A stretch of 64,000 nucleotides of DNA from Microbacterium aoyamense (GTDB lineage Bacteria; Actinomycetota; Actinomycetes; Actinomycetales; Microbacteriaceae), in the NCBI RefSeq assembly GCF_023155855.1, contig NZ_JAKNUT010000009.1, positions 62,001 through 126,000 of the forward strand, in the 5' to 3' direction. Positions 8,478 through 17,195 of the stretch are shown in pieces. Every line of letters begins with the position of its first letter. Position 1 is the stretch's first letter. The notes under the pieces were generated by a model that was given only the letters and a program-made list of their open reading frames with translations, did not search any database and was not told the origin of the DNA. The position numbers were made by a program, and so were the translations under genes.

Positions 8478-8876
8478 TCAGGCGGCGCGGACGCGCACCT
8501 GCGCCTTGCCGAGCACCGTGGTCTCGCCGTGCGTGACGGTGAGGTCGATGCGTAGAGCGTCATCGGTGATCGCGCCGACCTTGGCGACAACCGTCACGTC
8601 TGCGCCGGTCTCGGGGTCGACCACTACGGGGCGCGTGAAACGCACGCCGTAGTCGAGGATGCGGCCGGAGTCGCCGAGCCACGGCACGATCGCCTGGACA
8701 GCGAGCCCCATCGTGAGCATGCCGTGCGCGAGCACGCCGGGAAGCCCGACGGAGGCCGCGACGTCGTCGCGATAGTGGATGGGGTTGAAGTCGCCGGATG
8801 CCCCGGCATACCGCACCAGCGACTCGCGCGTCAGGTGCACCGTGCGCTCCGCGACGACGTCTCCGACGGCGGTCAT
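8478..8876 (-). CDS. MaoC-like (R)-hydratase, HadB-type half
   Basis: A 132-aa hot-dog protein with the hydratase-2 signature G-D-F-N-P-I-H-Y (catalytic Asp and His, about residues 28-35) and a buried G-M-L-T-M-G helix. It should hydrate or dehydrate an acyl thioester as a heterodimer with the neighbouring N-terminal MaoC half. The ATG overlaps the stop of that gene (ATGA), indicating translational coupling. The pair resembles mycobacterial HadA/HadB. Its substrate in an organism without mycolic acids is unclear. Confidence 0.87.
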   Translation of the reverse strand: MTAVGDVVAERTVHLTRESLVRYAGASGDFNPIHYRDDVAASVGLPGVLAHGMLTMGLAVQAIVPWLGDSGRILDYGVRFTRPVVVDPETGADVTVVAKVGAITDDALRIDLTVTHGETTVLGKAQVRVRAA

Positions 8877-9319
8877 GCGTCGCCTCCGACGACGAGGACG
8901 GATGTCGCGGTCACGACGTGCTCGCCCGAGGCGTCGGTGATGACGGCGTCGCTCGTCACCATCGCATTGCCGCCGAGCGCGCGGATGGCCGAGACCGTCA
9001 GACGCGCCGTGAGCTCGTCTCCCGCGACGATCGGCCGCGTGTACGCGAACCGCTGCTCGCCGTGCAGCACCCGCGACAGCTCGATGCCCGAGTCGGGCTC
9101 CGCGAGGAGCTGCTGCAGCGTGAGGTCCTGGATCACCATGGCGAAGGTCGGCGGAGCGACGACGTCCGCGTAGCCGAGCGCCTGCGCTGCGACCGGATCG
9201 ACGTGCTGGGGGTCGTCGGCGAAGACGGCGCGCGCGAACTCGCGCACCTTCTCACGCCCGACGAGGTAGGAGGCTGTCGGCGGGAACGTACGGCCGACGA
9301 GCTCGGGGTTCACTGGCAC
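8873..9319 (-). CDS. MaoC N-terminal-type dehydratase, HadA-type half
   Basis: A 148-aa hot-dog protein of the FAS1-like/MaoC N-terminal family (V-G-R-T-F-P-P near the start, V-A-P-P-T-F-A-M segment near residue 54). It lacks the D-x-x-x-x-H catalytic pair, as HadA-like partners do, and should supply the substrate-binding half for the coupled gene downstream. Translation begins at GTG 9319, six bases after a TAGGAT box, so the mRNA is probably leaderless. Confidence 0.86.
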   Translation of the reverse strand: MPVNPELVGRTFPPTASYLVGREKVREFARAVFADDPQHVDPVAAQALGYADVVAPPTFAMVIQDLTLQQLLAEPDSGIELSRVLHGEQRFAYTRPIVAGDELTARLTVSAIRALGGNAMVTSDAVITDASGEHVVTATSVLVVGGDA

Positions 9320-9325
9320 GCGCCA

Positions 9326-9331
9326 ATCCTA
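9326..9331 (-). promoter_or_regulatory. Leaderless -10 box (TAGGAT)
   Basis: TAGGAT lies 6 bases before GTG 9319 and heads the run of two MaoC genes and murB. Confidence 0.6.
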
Positions 9332-9343
9332 CCGGCGGGCAGG

Positions 9344-10141
9344 TCAGCGGTTGCGGCCCCGGACGGCACGCAGTGCCATCTGCACCGCGATGACGGTGAG
9401 GAACACCGCGAACAGGATGTTGCCTACGAGCGGATCGACGATCGTCGCGATCCATGCGCCGAGCGCCGTCGTCGTGCACGCCGCGACGCCGACGAGCGCG
9501 GCCGCGACGAGATCGACGTTCTTGCGGCGGATGTTGCCGATCGTGCCCGAGATCGCCGTCGGGATCATCATGAGCAGCGACGTCCCCTTCGCGACGAGGT
9601 CGCTCGCGCCGAAGAGGAGCATCAGCACAGGCACGACGACGACGCCGCCGCCGACTCCGAGGAGTCCTGCCAGGACACCCGTCACGAGACCGAGCGCGAT
9701 GAGACCGAACACGGTCGCGACCGTCACGGGAAGCCCCGCATCGCGCGACGGGACCACGATGAACAGGCTCACGATCACGAGCGCCAGGAACCCGACGAAC
9801 CCCCAGCGCAGCGCCGTGATCGACACCTTCGGAAGCAGCCAGGTGCCGATCTGCGCACCCACGACGGCACCTGCCGCGAGGATCAGCGCGGGGATCCACG
9901 CGACCGAACCGTGCACGGCGTATGAGATGACGCCGACCGTCGCGGTCGGGACGATCGCGCCCAGCGAGACACCGGAGGCGAGGCGCTGGTCCATCCCCAG
10001 GATGAGCACGAGCAGGGGGACGATGACCGTGCCTCCGCCCACACCGAAGAGTCCGGAGAGCAGGCCTGCGGCCAGACCTATGCCCAGGCACGTGATGACG
10101 AAGCGCGCTCCGCGCGCCCGGGGCGCGGCATCCGTCCCCAT
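9344..10141 (-). CDS. TSUP (TauE/SafE) family membrane permease
   Basis: A 265-aa integral membrane protein with seven or eight predicted helices and two copies of the family motif G-L-x-x-G-L-x-G-V-G-G-G (near residues 24-38 and 152-166), the internal duplication typical of sulfite/anion exporters. The substrate cannot be read from sequence. Its ATG shares one base with the stop of the DUF2510 gene (TGATG), so the two are translationally coupled. It ends 25 bases before the start of the HadA-like gene on the same strand. Confidence 0.86.
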   Translation of the reverse strand: MGTDAAPRARGARFVITCLGIGLAAGLLSGLFGVGGGTVIVPLLVLILGMDQRLASGVSLGAIVPTATVGVISYAVHGSVAWIPALILAAGAVVGAQIGTWLLPKVSITALRWGFVGFLALVIVSLFIVVPSRDAGLPVTVATVFGLIALGLVTGVLAGLLGVGGGVVVVPVLMLLFGASDLVAKGTSLLMMIPTAISGTIGNIRRKNVDLVAAALVGVAACTTTALGAWIATIVDPLVGNILFAVFLTVIAVQMALRAVRGRNR

Positions 10142-10872
10142 CAGTCGAGCCCGTCGACCGCCCAGCGGTCGCCTTCCTGCACGACGGTGTACGTCCACTC
10201 GACCTCGCCCGGGATCGGCTCTTCCACGAGTTCGCCCTCATCGTCGATGTAGGTGACGTAGGACTCGCGGGTGTCGACGGACACGACGTCGTCGTCTTCT
10301 GACACGCCTGTCACGGTCAGGACGTATTCATCGAAGCCCTCGGCGAACGCTTGAGCGTTCTCGGTGAAGTCCGCGCAGTCGGTGAGACCGTTGTCCTCAC
10401 GGAACGCCTGCGTCGTGGACTCCTCGAGCAGGCCGCAGTCGGCGGTCTGCCACGCTTCGTCGTAGAGCTCGACGGCGGCGACGGCCGCCGCCTGCGCGTC
10501 ACCCTGCGGGGCGACCGAATCACCGCCCGCGCTGCCTCGTGTCAGCGACAGGAACAAGAGCGGGAGGGCGACCGCCGCGGCGATCACGATGCCGAGCAGC
10601 ACGACACCGAGCACGACCCAGAGGATCCACAGTTTGGACTTCGCGGGCTCGGTGGCGGCGACGAAGGCCCCGGAGGGTCCGGTTGCTTCGGCCCCGGGGT
10701 ACCCCGCGGGGTACTCGTCCTGGAGCTCGGGCGGGATGATCTCGTCGATCGGCTCGGCACCCGCCTCGGGTTCGGGATCGGGCGTCGCAACGTGCTCGGT
10801 CCACTGCGTGCCGTCCCACCACCGCAGCGCGCCGCGCTGGTCGTCGTACCATCCCGGCGGCATCGAAGTCAT
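10141..10872 (-). CDS. DUF2510 membrane-anchored protein
   Basis: A 243-aa protein. Residues 5-26 hold the DUF2510 motif (P-P-G-W-Y-D-D ... R-W-W-D-G-x-x-W-T), followed by an acidic proline-rich stretch, one membrane helix at about 82-110, and an extracytoplasmic NTF2/DUF4878-like tail with two cysteines that may form a disulfide. The role is unknown. Translation starts at ATG 10872, six bases after a TAGGGT box, and the gene is coupled to the downstream TSUP permease. Confidence 0.75.
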   Translation of the reverse strand: MTSMPPGWYDDQRGALRWWDGTQWTEHVATPDPEPEAGAEPIDEIIPPELQDEYPAGYPGAEATGPSGAFVAATEPAKSKLWILWVVLGVVLLGIVIAAAVALPLLFLSLTRGSAGGDSVAPQGDAQAAAVAAVELYDEAWQTADCGLLEESTTQAFREDNGLTDCADFTENAQAFAEGFDEYVLTVTGVSEDDDVVSVDTRESYVTYIDDEGELVEEPIPGEVEWTYTVVQEGDRWAVDGLD

Positions 10873-10878
10873 GCCGCC

Positions 10879-10884
10879 ACCCTA
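10879..10884 (-). promoter_or_regulatory. Leaderless -10 box (TAGGGT)
   Basis: TAGGGT is separated by 6 bases from ATG 10872, with no Shine-Dalgarno between. Confidence 0.6.
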
Positions 10885-10910
10885 CCGGCCGTTCGCCGCC
10901 GGCCCCGCGG

Positions 10911-11912
10911 TCAGCGGGCGCTGAACGCCGCGTCGAACGCCGCGTCGGGGGCCTCGAATGCGTTGCGCTTGACGAACGCGAGTGCGTCCGGTGCGCCCAG
11001 CAGGCGATCCATGCCGGCGTCCTCCCACTCGACCGAGATCGGACCGTCGTAGCCGATCTGGTTGAGCGCGCGGAACGAGGCCTCCCACGGCACGTCGCCG
11101 CGACCGGTCGACACGAAATCCCATCCGCGACGGAGGTCCGCCCACGCGAGGTGCGAGCCGAGTCGACCGTTGCGGCCGTTGCCGAGATTGAGCTTCACGT
11201 CCTTGCAGTCCACGTGGTAGATCCGCTCGGGGAACTCGAGGATGAAGTCGACAGGGTTGAGCTGCTGCCAGATGAAGTGCGAAGGGTCCCAGTTGAGCCC
11301 GAACGCCTCGCGGTGTCCGATGGCCTCGAGCGTGCGCACCGTCGTCCAGTAGTCGTACGCGATCTCGGACGGGTGCACTTCGTGGGCGAACCGCACGCCG
11401 ACCTCGTCGAACACGTCGAGGATCGGGTTCCAGCGGTCGGCGAAGTCCTGGTAGCCGGCGTCGATCGCGTCCTGCGAGACGGGCGGGAACATCGCGACGT
11501 ACTTCCAGATGCTCGAGCCCGTGAACCCGACGACCGTCTTGACGCCGAGCTTCGCGGCAAGCCGGGCGGTGTTCTTCATCTCCTCGGCCGCCCGCTGCCG
11601 GACACCCTCGGGATCGCCGTCGCCCCACACGACATCGGGAAGGATGTCGCGATGCCGCTGATCGATCGGGTCGTCGCACACCGCCTGGCCCTTGAGGTGG
11701 TTCGAGATCGCCCACACCTTCAGGCCGTACTTCTCCAGCAGCGCGAGCTTGCCCTCGGCGTAGCCCGGCTCGTCCCACCGCCACGGGTCGAGGTGGTCGC
11801 CCCAGCAGGCGAGCTCGAGGCCGTCGTAGCCCCACTCCGAGGCGAGGCGCGCGAGCTCTTCGAGCGGCAGGTCGGCCCACTGGCCGGTGAACAGGGTGAT
11901 CGGTCGCGTCAT
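10911..11912 (-). CDS. Sugar phosphate isomerase/epimerase (AP-endonuclease 2 fold)
   Basis: A 333-aa TIM-barrel protein of the xylose-isomerase-like family. Metal-ligand positions fit Glu in F-A-H-E-V-H-P-S, Asp in N-W-D-P-S-H, His in Y-H-V-D-C-K-D and Glu in I-S-V-E-W-E-D. These proteins act as keto-sugar or inosose isomerases and epimerases. It is the last gene of the operon after the Gfo/Idh/MocA dehydrogenase (29-base gap) and downstream of a sugar-binding protein, so a role in catabolism of the imported sugar or polyol is likely. AAGGA precedes the ATG. Confidence 0.84.
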   Translation of the reverse strand: MTRPITLFTGQWADLPLEELARLASEWGYDGLELACWGDHLDPWRWDEPGYAEGKLALLEKYGLKVWAISNHLKGQAVCDDPIDQRHRDILPDVVWGDGDPEGVRQRAAEEMKNTARLAAKLGVKTVVGFTGSSIWKYVAMFPPVSQDAIDAGYQDFADRWNPILDVFDEVGVRFAHEVHPSEIAYDYWTTVRTLEAIGHREAFGLNWDPSHFIWQQLNPVDFILEFPERIYHVDCKDVKLNLGNGRNGRLGSHLAWADLRRGWDFVSTGRGDVPWEASFRALNQIGYDGPISVEWEDAGMDRLLGAPDALAFVKRNAFEAPDAAFDAAFSAR

Positions 11913-11941
11913 CGCGAGTCCTTCCGTTGCGGGGTGAGCTG

Positions 11942-13126
11942 TCAGGCGTCGGTCGGCATCCACGTGCTGCCCGATGCCGACGAGCGCTCGACGGCATCGA
12001 GGACGCGCTGCACGTGCAGACCGTCTTCGAACGACGGATGCGGCTGCGTACCGTCGGCGATCGCGGTGACGAAATCGAACACCTGGTGCGAGAAGCCGTG
12101 CTCGTAGCCGAGCATATGACCGGTCGGCCACCATGGCGCCAGATAGGGATGGTCGTGCTCGGTGACGAGGATGCGGCGGAAGCCGAGCTCGGTCTCGGGC
12201 TGCGTCGCGTCGTAGTACTCGAGCTCGTTGAGCCGCTCGAGGTCGAACGCGATCGCCCCCGTTGATCCCGAGATCTCGATCCGCAGCGCGTTCTTGCGCC
12301 CCGTGCGGAACCTGGTCGCCTCGAACGATGCGAGCGCCCCGCCGCTCAGGCGGCCGGTGAAGAGCGCGAGGTCATCGACGGTCACGGCGCCGCGCTCGGT
12401 CGACGCGGTGCCCGAGAGCCCTTGCCCTTCGCCCAGCAGCGGACGCTCCGTGACGAGTGTCTCGATGATCCCCGAGACGGTCGTGACACGCTGCCCCGTG
12501 ATGTATTCGGTGAGGTCGATCGCGTGGGCACCGATGTCACCGAGGGCTCCCGACCCGGCGCGGTCCTTCTGCATGCGCCACGTGAGGGGGGCCTCGGCAT
12601 CCATCAGCCAGTCCTGCAGGTACTCGGCCCGCACCTGGCGGATCCGGCCGATGCGACCCGCCGCGACCATGTCGCGCGCGAAGGTCGTCGCCGGGACGCG
12701 GCGGTAGGTGAATCCGACCATCGAGCGGACGCCCGCTGCCGCCGCGCGATCTGCGGCGGCGGTCATCTCCTCGGCCTCGGTGACGGTGTTGGCGAGCGGC
12801 TTCTCGCACAGGACGTGCTTGCCGGCCGCGAGGGCCGCGAGCGCGATCTCGGCGTGCGTGTCGCCGGGGGTGACGATGTCGACGACGTCGATGTCGTCGC
12901 GCGCGATGACCTCGCGCCAGTCCGTGGCGGCCTCAGCCCAGCCCCACTTGCGGGCGGATGCCTCCGTCTTGGCCGCATCGCGGCCGACGACGACCGCCAT
13001 CTCGGGCTCGAGGGGCAGATCGAAGAAGCGGGGGGCCACGCGCCAGCCCTGGGAGTGGGCGGCGCCCATGAAGCCGTGGCCGATCATGGCGACGCGGAGG
13101 GCGGCGCCGGGGTGCGTCTCAGTCAA
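11942..13126 (-). CDS. Gfo/Idh/MocA family oxidoreductase
   Basis: A 394-aa NAD(P)-dependent sugar or polyol dehydrogenase. The N-terminal Rossmann domain has G-H-G-F-M-G-A-A-H (about residues 16-24), the family E-K-P-L-A-N segment near 108-113 with the catalytic lysine, and the G-A-L-G-D-I-G-A-H-A-I-D segment with the second catalytic residues. The start is TTG 13126 with GAGAGGA eight bases upstream, and no ATG fits as well. It lies between a sugar-binding protein and an isomerase, which points to inositol-like or rare-sugar oxidation. Confidence 0.88.
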   Translation of the reverse strand: MTETHPGAALRVAMIGHGFMGAAHSQGWRVAPRFFDLPLEPEMAVVVGRDAAKTEASARKWGWAEAATDWREVIARDDIDVVDIVTPGDTHAEIALAALAAGKHVLCEKPLANTVTEAEEMTAAADRAAAAGVRSMVGFTYRRVPATTFARDMVAAGRIGRIRQVRAEYLQDWLMDAEAPLTWRMQKDRAGSGALGDIGAHAIDLTEYITGQRVTTVSGIIETLVTERPLLGEGQGLSGTASTERGAVTVDDLALFTGRLSGGALASFEATRFRTGRKNALRIEISGSTGAIAFDLERLNELEYYDATQPETELGFRRILVTEHDHPYLAPWWPTGHMLGYEHGFSHQVFDFVTAIADGTQPHPSFEDGLHVQRVLDAVERSSASGSTWMPTDA

Positions 13127-13152
13127 CGCGGTGTCCTCTCTCGGGAGGTCGG

Positions 13153-13187
13153 CGCGGGGCGCCCGTCGATGAGACGAGCGCCCCGCG
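13153..13187 (-). terminator. Intercistronic hairpin after the binding-protein gene
   Basis: CGCGGGGCGC (13153-13162) pairs perfectly with GCGCCCCGCG (13178-13187) around a 15-base loop, 11 bases after the stop of the binding protein. Such stems partly terminate or protect the abundant binding-protein mRNA before the downstream enzyme genes. Confidence 0.65.
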
Positions 13188-13197
13188 ATTCATCGGC

Positions 13198-14238
13198 TTA
13201 CTCGAACGAGAGGTCGATGAACTGCTCGACGTTGTCCTTCGTGACGACCGGAGCATCGAGCACGACGCGGTTCGGCACGCTGGGCGTGATGAGGTCGCTC
13301 ATCGTCTTGCCCTGCACGAGCAGACGGGCGAGCGCGATGCCGTCGGCGGCCTGCGTCGACGGGTAGATGACCGTCGCCTTGAGCACGGTGTCGTCGGCCT
13401 CGATGGCCTCCATGGCGCTGCGGCTACCGGCGCCGCCCATCATGAAGAACTCGTCGCGACCTGCAGCGTCGATCGCCGCGAGGACGCCGATGCCCTGGTC
13501 GTCGTCGTGGTTCCAGATGGCGTCGATCTGCGGGTTGGCTGCGAGGAGCTGGGATGCCGCTGCCTCGCCGCCGGCGACGGTGAAGTCGGCCGCGACGCGC
13601 GCGTCGACCTCGAGGCCGCAGTCGCTCAGCGCGTCGGCGAAGCCCTGCGAGCGGTCCTGCGTGAGCGGCAGCGAGTCGATGCCGGCGATCTCGGCGACGA
13701 AGCCCTCGCCACCGAGCTGCTCGCAGATGTAGTGCCCGGCCGAGACGCCCATGCCGTAGTTGTCGCCGAGCACCGTGGTGCGGGCGGCGAACGGGCTGGA
13801 GAACTCGCGGTCGACGTTGATGACGGGGATGCCGGCCTCCATCGCCTCGATCGCGATCTCGGTGAGCGCTGCGCCGTCGGTCGGCAGCAGCACGATGGCG
13901 TCGACGCCCTCGTTGATGAACGTCTCGACGGCCGCGATCTGGGCGATCGGGTCGTTGGTGCCCTCGGCGACCTTCAGCTCGACGTCGCCGAAGCTGTCGG
14001 CGGCAGCGATCGCGCCGGAGTTGATCGCGCCGAGCCAGCCGTGGTCGGCCGCGGGGCCCGAGAAGCCGATGACGACGGTGTCGCCCGACGCCGCGTTCTC
14101 TTCGTCGGTCGTACCCTGATCGACGACGCTCTCTTCGTCGGCGCCGCCGCCCGTGCAGCCGGCGAGAAGACCGATCGCCGCGACGACGGCGACTCCCGTG
14201 AGAACGAGACGCGAGCGCGCCTTCATGTGTGAGCGCAT
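13198..14238 (-). CDS. Sugar ABC transporter substrate-binding lipoprotein (RbsB type)
   Basis: A 346-aa type I periplasmic-binding-fold lipoprotein: the signal peptide ends in L-L-A-G-C, followed by a Ser/Glu-rich linker and then the D-ribose-type domain with S-G-P-A-A-D-H-G-W-L-G and I-N-V-D-R-E-F-S-S-P-F segments. It should capture a sugar or polyol for the ATPase and permease encoded divergently. AAGGAGG precedes ATG 14238. An alternative in-frame ATG lies 4 codons in. The ligand is unknown. Confidence 0.9.
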   Translation of the reverse strand: MRSHMKARSRLVLTGVAVVAAIGLLAGCTGGGADEESVVDQGTTDEENAASGDTVVIGFSGPAADHGWLGAINSGAIAAADSFGDVELKVAEGTNDPIAQIAAVETFINEGVDAIVLLPTDGAALTEIAIEAMEAGIPVINVDREFSSPFAARTTVLGDNYGMGVSAGHYICEQLGGEGFVAEIAGIDSLPLTQDRSQGFADALSDCGLEVDARVAADFTVAGGEAAASQLLAANPQIDAIWNHDDDQGIGVLAAIDAAGRDEFFMMGGAGSRSAMEAIEADDTVLKATVIYPSTQAADGIALARLLVQGKTMSDLITPSVPNRVVLDAPVVTKDNVEQFIDLSFE

Positions 14239-14361
14239 GTGTTTCCTCCTTGAATGTGATGCAGTCAGGTCCGCGTGATTCGCGAGAGGGTTGCTGCCCG
14301 CACTCGAGGGGATCCACGCTGACGCGACTCAACGTAGCAGAAGTGCATCAGTGTTCGTCAT

Positions 14362-14385
14362 CTTTTGTTTTGAGTTCGGCAAAAG
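14362..14385. promoter_or_regulatory. Candidate operator in the divergent sugar-transport promoter
   Basis: An AT-rich inverted repeat (CTTTTG at 14362-14367 with CAAAAG at 14380-14385, and the nested TTTTG-N7-CAAAA at 14368-14384) in otherwise GC-rich DNA between the binding-protein and ATPase genes. It is the most conspicuous symmetric site in the 269-base gap and a plausible target for the ROK regulator encoded at 17196. Confidence 0.4.
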
Positions 14386-14495
14386 TGTCCAAACCGTGAT
14401 TTCCTGCATGCCTCGCCGTCCTTTCGGACCGTTGACGGCGATGGATGCCGCGAACGTTGCGCAATCGAGACTCGATCGCCACTGGTTCCGCGTGT

Positions 14496-14501
14496 TATGT
14501 T
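14496..14501 (+). promoter_or_regulatory. Leaderless -10 box (TATGTT)
   Basis: TATGTT ends 6 bases before GTG 14508, with no Shine-Dalgarno between. This decides the start of the ABC ATPase, whose open frame extends further upstream. Confidence 0.6.
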
Positions 14502-14507
14502 CGCCTC

Positions 14508-16028
14508 GTGATCAAAGTTGACCATCCATCGGCATTACTCACCGTCCGAGGCGTGACGAAGTCCTTCGCGGGCGTGCGCGCCCTCCGCGGCGTCGACCTC
14601 GAGGTGCTGGCCGGCGAAGTGCACTGCGTGCTCGGTCAGAACGGCGCGGGCAAGTCGACGCTCATCAAGACGCTCGCGGGCGTGCATCGCCCCGACGAGG
14701 GCGAGATCTTCTGGCAGGGCGAGCAGGTCGAGATCCCGAATCCCGAGTCCGCGATCGAACTGGGCATCGCGACGATGTACCAGGAGCTCGACGTCGTCGA
14801 CGGCCTCACGATCGCCGAGAACATCTTCCTCGGCCACGAGATCGCCCGCGGCGGGTTCACGAAGCGCTCCGAGGCCGCGAAGCAGACGCGCGAGTTGCTG
14901 CGGCGCCTCGGCCACGCGAACCTCTCGCCGAACACCGAGGTGGGCACGCTCAGCGCAGCGAACAAGCAGATCGTGAGCATGGCGCGCGCGCTGTCGCACG
15001 ACATCAAGCTCATCATCATGGACGAGCCGTCGGCCGTGCTCGACTCCGAAGAGGTCAAGAACCTGTTCCACGTCGTGCACGAGCTCACGTCCGAGGGCAT
15101 CGCCGTCGTCTACATCACGCACCGGCTCGAAGAGATCCGTCAGATCGGCGACCGCATCACGGTCCTCAAGGACGGCCGTACGACGGCGACGGGGCTTCCC
15201 GTGACCGAGACGCCCACGAGCGAGCTCATCAAGCTCATGACGGGCCGCGACGTCGCCAACGTGTTCCCGCCGGCCGTGCCGGTCGCGGCCGATGCGCCCG
15301 TCGTGCTGGAGGTCGAGGGCCTCGCGCTCGCGGGCGTCTTCTCCGACGTCTCGTTCCAGGTCCGCGCCGGCGAGATCGTCGGACTCGCGGGCCTGGTCGG
15401 CTCGGGTCGGTCCGAGATCCTCGAGACCGTGTACGGCGCGCACAAGTCGACGGCCGGGTCCGTGTCGGTCGCAGGCGACACACTGCGACGTGGATCCGTC
15501 GTGGCGGCCGTCAAGGCCGGGATCGGCCTCTCGCCCGAGGAGCGGAAGAGTCAGGGGCTCGTCCTGGACGAACCCATCTTCGTCAACGTCACGCTCTCGT
15601 CGGTGTCCCGCTTCGCGAAGGCCGGCTTCCTCGACGAGCGGGCCGAACGCAAGGTCGCGACGGAGCAGATCGAGGCCCTCGAGCTCCGGCCCGCGGACCC
15701 CGACCGCCCCGCGGTCACGCTGTCGGGCGGCAACCAGCAGAAGATCCTGCTCGCCCGCTGGCTCGTGCACGGCACACGCGTCCTCCTGCTCGACGAACCG
15801 ACCCGTGGTGTGGACATCGGCGCGCGCAGCGAGATCTACGCGCTCATCCGACGCCTCGCGGCCGCGGGCAACGCGATAGTGATCGTCTCGAGCGAGATCG
15901 AAGAGGTGCTCGGACTCGCCGACACCGTTCTCGTCGTCGCGGACGGCCGCGTCCTCACCACACTTCCCGCATCGCAGATCGACGAGCACGGTGTGCTCGA
16001 CCTCGTCATGAAAGGAACCGCCGCGTGA
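14508..16028 (+). CDS. Sugar ABC transporter ATP-binding protein (RbsA/MglA type, tandem)
   Basis: A 506-aa double ABC ATPase. The first domain has Walker A G-Q-N-G-A-G-K-S-T (about residues 42-50) and Walker B L-I-I-M-D-E-P. The second has the degenerate Walker A G-L-V-G-S-G-R-S-E typical of CUT2 transporters, then signature L-S-G-G-N-Q-Q-K and L-L-L-D-E-P-T-R-G-V-D. It powers uptake of a monosaccharide or polyol with the permease that overlaps its stop (GTGA). Start at GTG 14508 is supported by the -10 box; the frame is open further upstream. Confidence 0.93.
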   Translation: MIKVDHPSALLTVRGVTKSFAGVRALRGVDLEVLAGEVHCVLGQNGAGKSTLIKTLAGVHRPDEGEIFWQGEQVEIPNPESAIELGIATMYQELDVVDGLTIAENIFLGHEIARGGFTKRSEAAKQTRELLRRLGHANLSPNTEVGTLSAANKQIVSMARALSHDIKLIIMDEPSAVLDSEEVKNLFHVVHELTSEGIAVVYITHRLEEIRQIGDRITVLKDGRTTATGLPVTETPTSELIKLMTGRDVANVFPPAVPVAADAPVVLEVEGLALAGVFSDVSFQVRAGEIVGLAGLVGSGRSEILETVYGAHKSTAGSVSVAGDTLRRGSVVAAVKAGIGLSPEERKSQGLVLDEPIFVNVTLSSVSRFAKAGFLDERAERKVATEQIEALELRPADPDRPAVTLSGGNQQKILLARWLVHGTRVLLLDEPTRGVDIGARSEIYALIRRLAAAGNAIVIVSSEIEEVLGLADTVLVVADGRVLTTLPASQIDEHGVLDLVMKGTAA

Positions 16029-17083
16029 GCGAGCAGACCACCCCCGGGGCCGAGGCCGCCCCCGAGACCGCGGCACCGCCGACCACATCGACGAGCACGA
16101 CGGCACCCGAGCCCGCCTGGCGACGCCTCCTCTCCGGCTCCGTCGGACGCAATCTCGGGCTCGTCGTGGCTCTCCTCGTGCTCGTGATCGTCGGCGCGGT
16201 GACCGCGCCCGACACGTTCATGTCCGTGAGCAACATCCTGACGATCCTGCGACAGGCGTCGATCATCGGCGTCCTGGCAATCGGCATGACGCTCGTCATC
16301 ATCGCGGGCGGCATCGACCTCTCGGTGGGCTCGGTGATGGGTCTGGCCTCGGTCGTGGCCGCGCTCACCGTCATCCAGGATCTCGCCGACCAGTTCCACT
16401 GGATCATCATGGTCGCCATCGCACTCGCCGTCGGCGCCTTCGCAGGCCTCATCAACGGCATCGTCATCGCATACGGCAAGGTCGTGGCGTTCATGGCGAC
16501 GCTCGCGATGCTCGTCGGCGCCCGTGGTCTCGCCGAGATCCTGGCCGAGCGGCGAACGCTTCAGGTGGGCAATCGCGACTTCATCAACTTCATGAACCTC
16601 GACATCATCGGGGTCGACATGCTGATCTGGATCTTCGCTATCGTCGCGGCACTCGGGTGGGTGCTCCTCAACCGCACGACCTTCGGTCGTCGCACCGTCG
16701 CGATCGGCGGCAACCGCGAGGCCGCGCGCCTGGCCGGCATCGATGTCAAGCGCCACACGATGTGGCTGTACGTCATCTCGGGCCTCTGCGCGGGAATCGC
16801 CGCGGTCATGATCCTCGGTCGCACGACGGCCGGCAGCTCGACCAACGGCATGCTGTGGGAGCTCGATGCGATCGCCGCCGTCGTCGTCGGCGGCACCCTT
16901 CTCGTCGGTGGGCGCGGCACGATCGTCGGCACGGTCTTCGGCGTGCTCATCTTCGCGACGCTCACCAACGTCTTCGTGCAGAACAACCTCAGCTCGTCGG
17001 TGCAGCTGGTGGCCAAGGGCGTCATCATCGTGGTCGCGGTGCTCCTGCAGCAGCGCTTCGCGAAGCCCGTCGGCAGAGCATGA
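16025..17083 (+). CDS. Sugar ABC transporter permease (RbsC type)
   Basis: A 352-aa CUT2 permease. A Thr/Pro-rich cytoplasmic N-terminus (residues 1-38) precedes about nine to ten membrane helices with the family motif I-I-A-G-G-I-D-L-S-V-G-S-V-M (about 93-106) and G-G-T-L-L-V-G-G-R-G-T near 282-292. It forms the channel for the sugar transported with the preceding ATPase and the divergent binding protein. The GTG start overlaps the ATPase stop by four bases. Confidence 0.92.
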   Translation: MSEQTTPGAEAAPETAAPPTTSTSTTAPEPAWRRLLSGSVGRNLGLVVALLVLVIVGAVTAPDTFMSVSNILTILRQASIIGVLAIGMTLVIIAGGIDLSVGSVMGLASVVAALTVIQDLADQFHWIIMVAIALAVGAFAGLINGIVIAYGKVVAFMATLAMLVGARGLAEILAERRTLQVGNRDFINFMNLDIIGVDMLIWIFAIVAALGWVLLNRTTFGRRTVAIGGNREAARLAGIDVKRHTMWLYVISGLCAGIAAVMILGRTTAGSSTNGMLWELDAIAAVVVGGTLLVGGRGTIVGTVFGVLIFATLTNVFVQNNLSSSVQLVAKGVIIVVAVLLQQRFAKPVGRA

Positions 17084-17184
17084 CGATCGCGGCTTGCCGG
17101 TGACGACCTTCTGACAGCGCGTCGACGGCGGGCCGTGGCATCCATTCAGAAGTCCGTCGTCTTCTGATCGATCCACGTGAGAAA

Positions 17185-17190
17185 TAGACT
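17185..17190 (+). promoter_or_regulatory. Leaderless -10 box (TAGACT)
   Basis: TAGACT ends 5 bases before GTG 17196 of the ROK regulator, giving the regulator its own leaderless promoter. Confidence 0.5.
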
Positions 17191-17195
17191 GAGGT

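Noticed and set aside
14535..16106. Long minus-strand open frame opposite the sugar ABC ATPase
   Set aside because: It is the antisense shadow of a well-supported tandem ABC ATPase. Its translation is low-complexity Arg/Asp/Val-rich and resembles no family.
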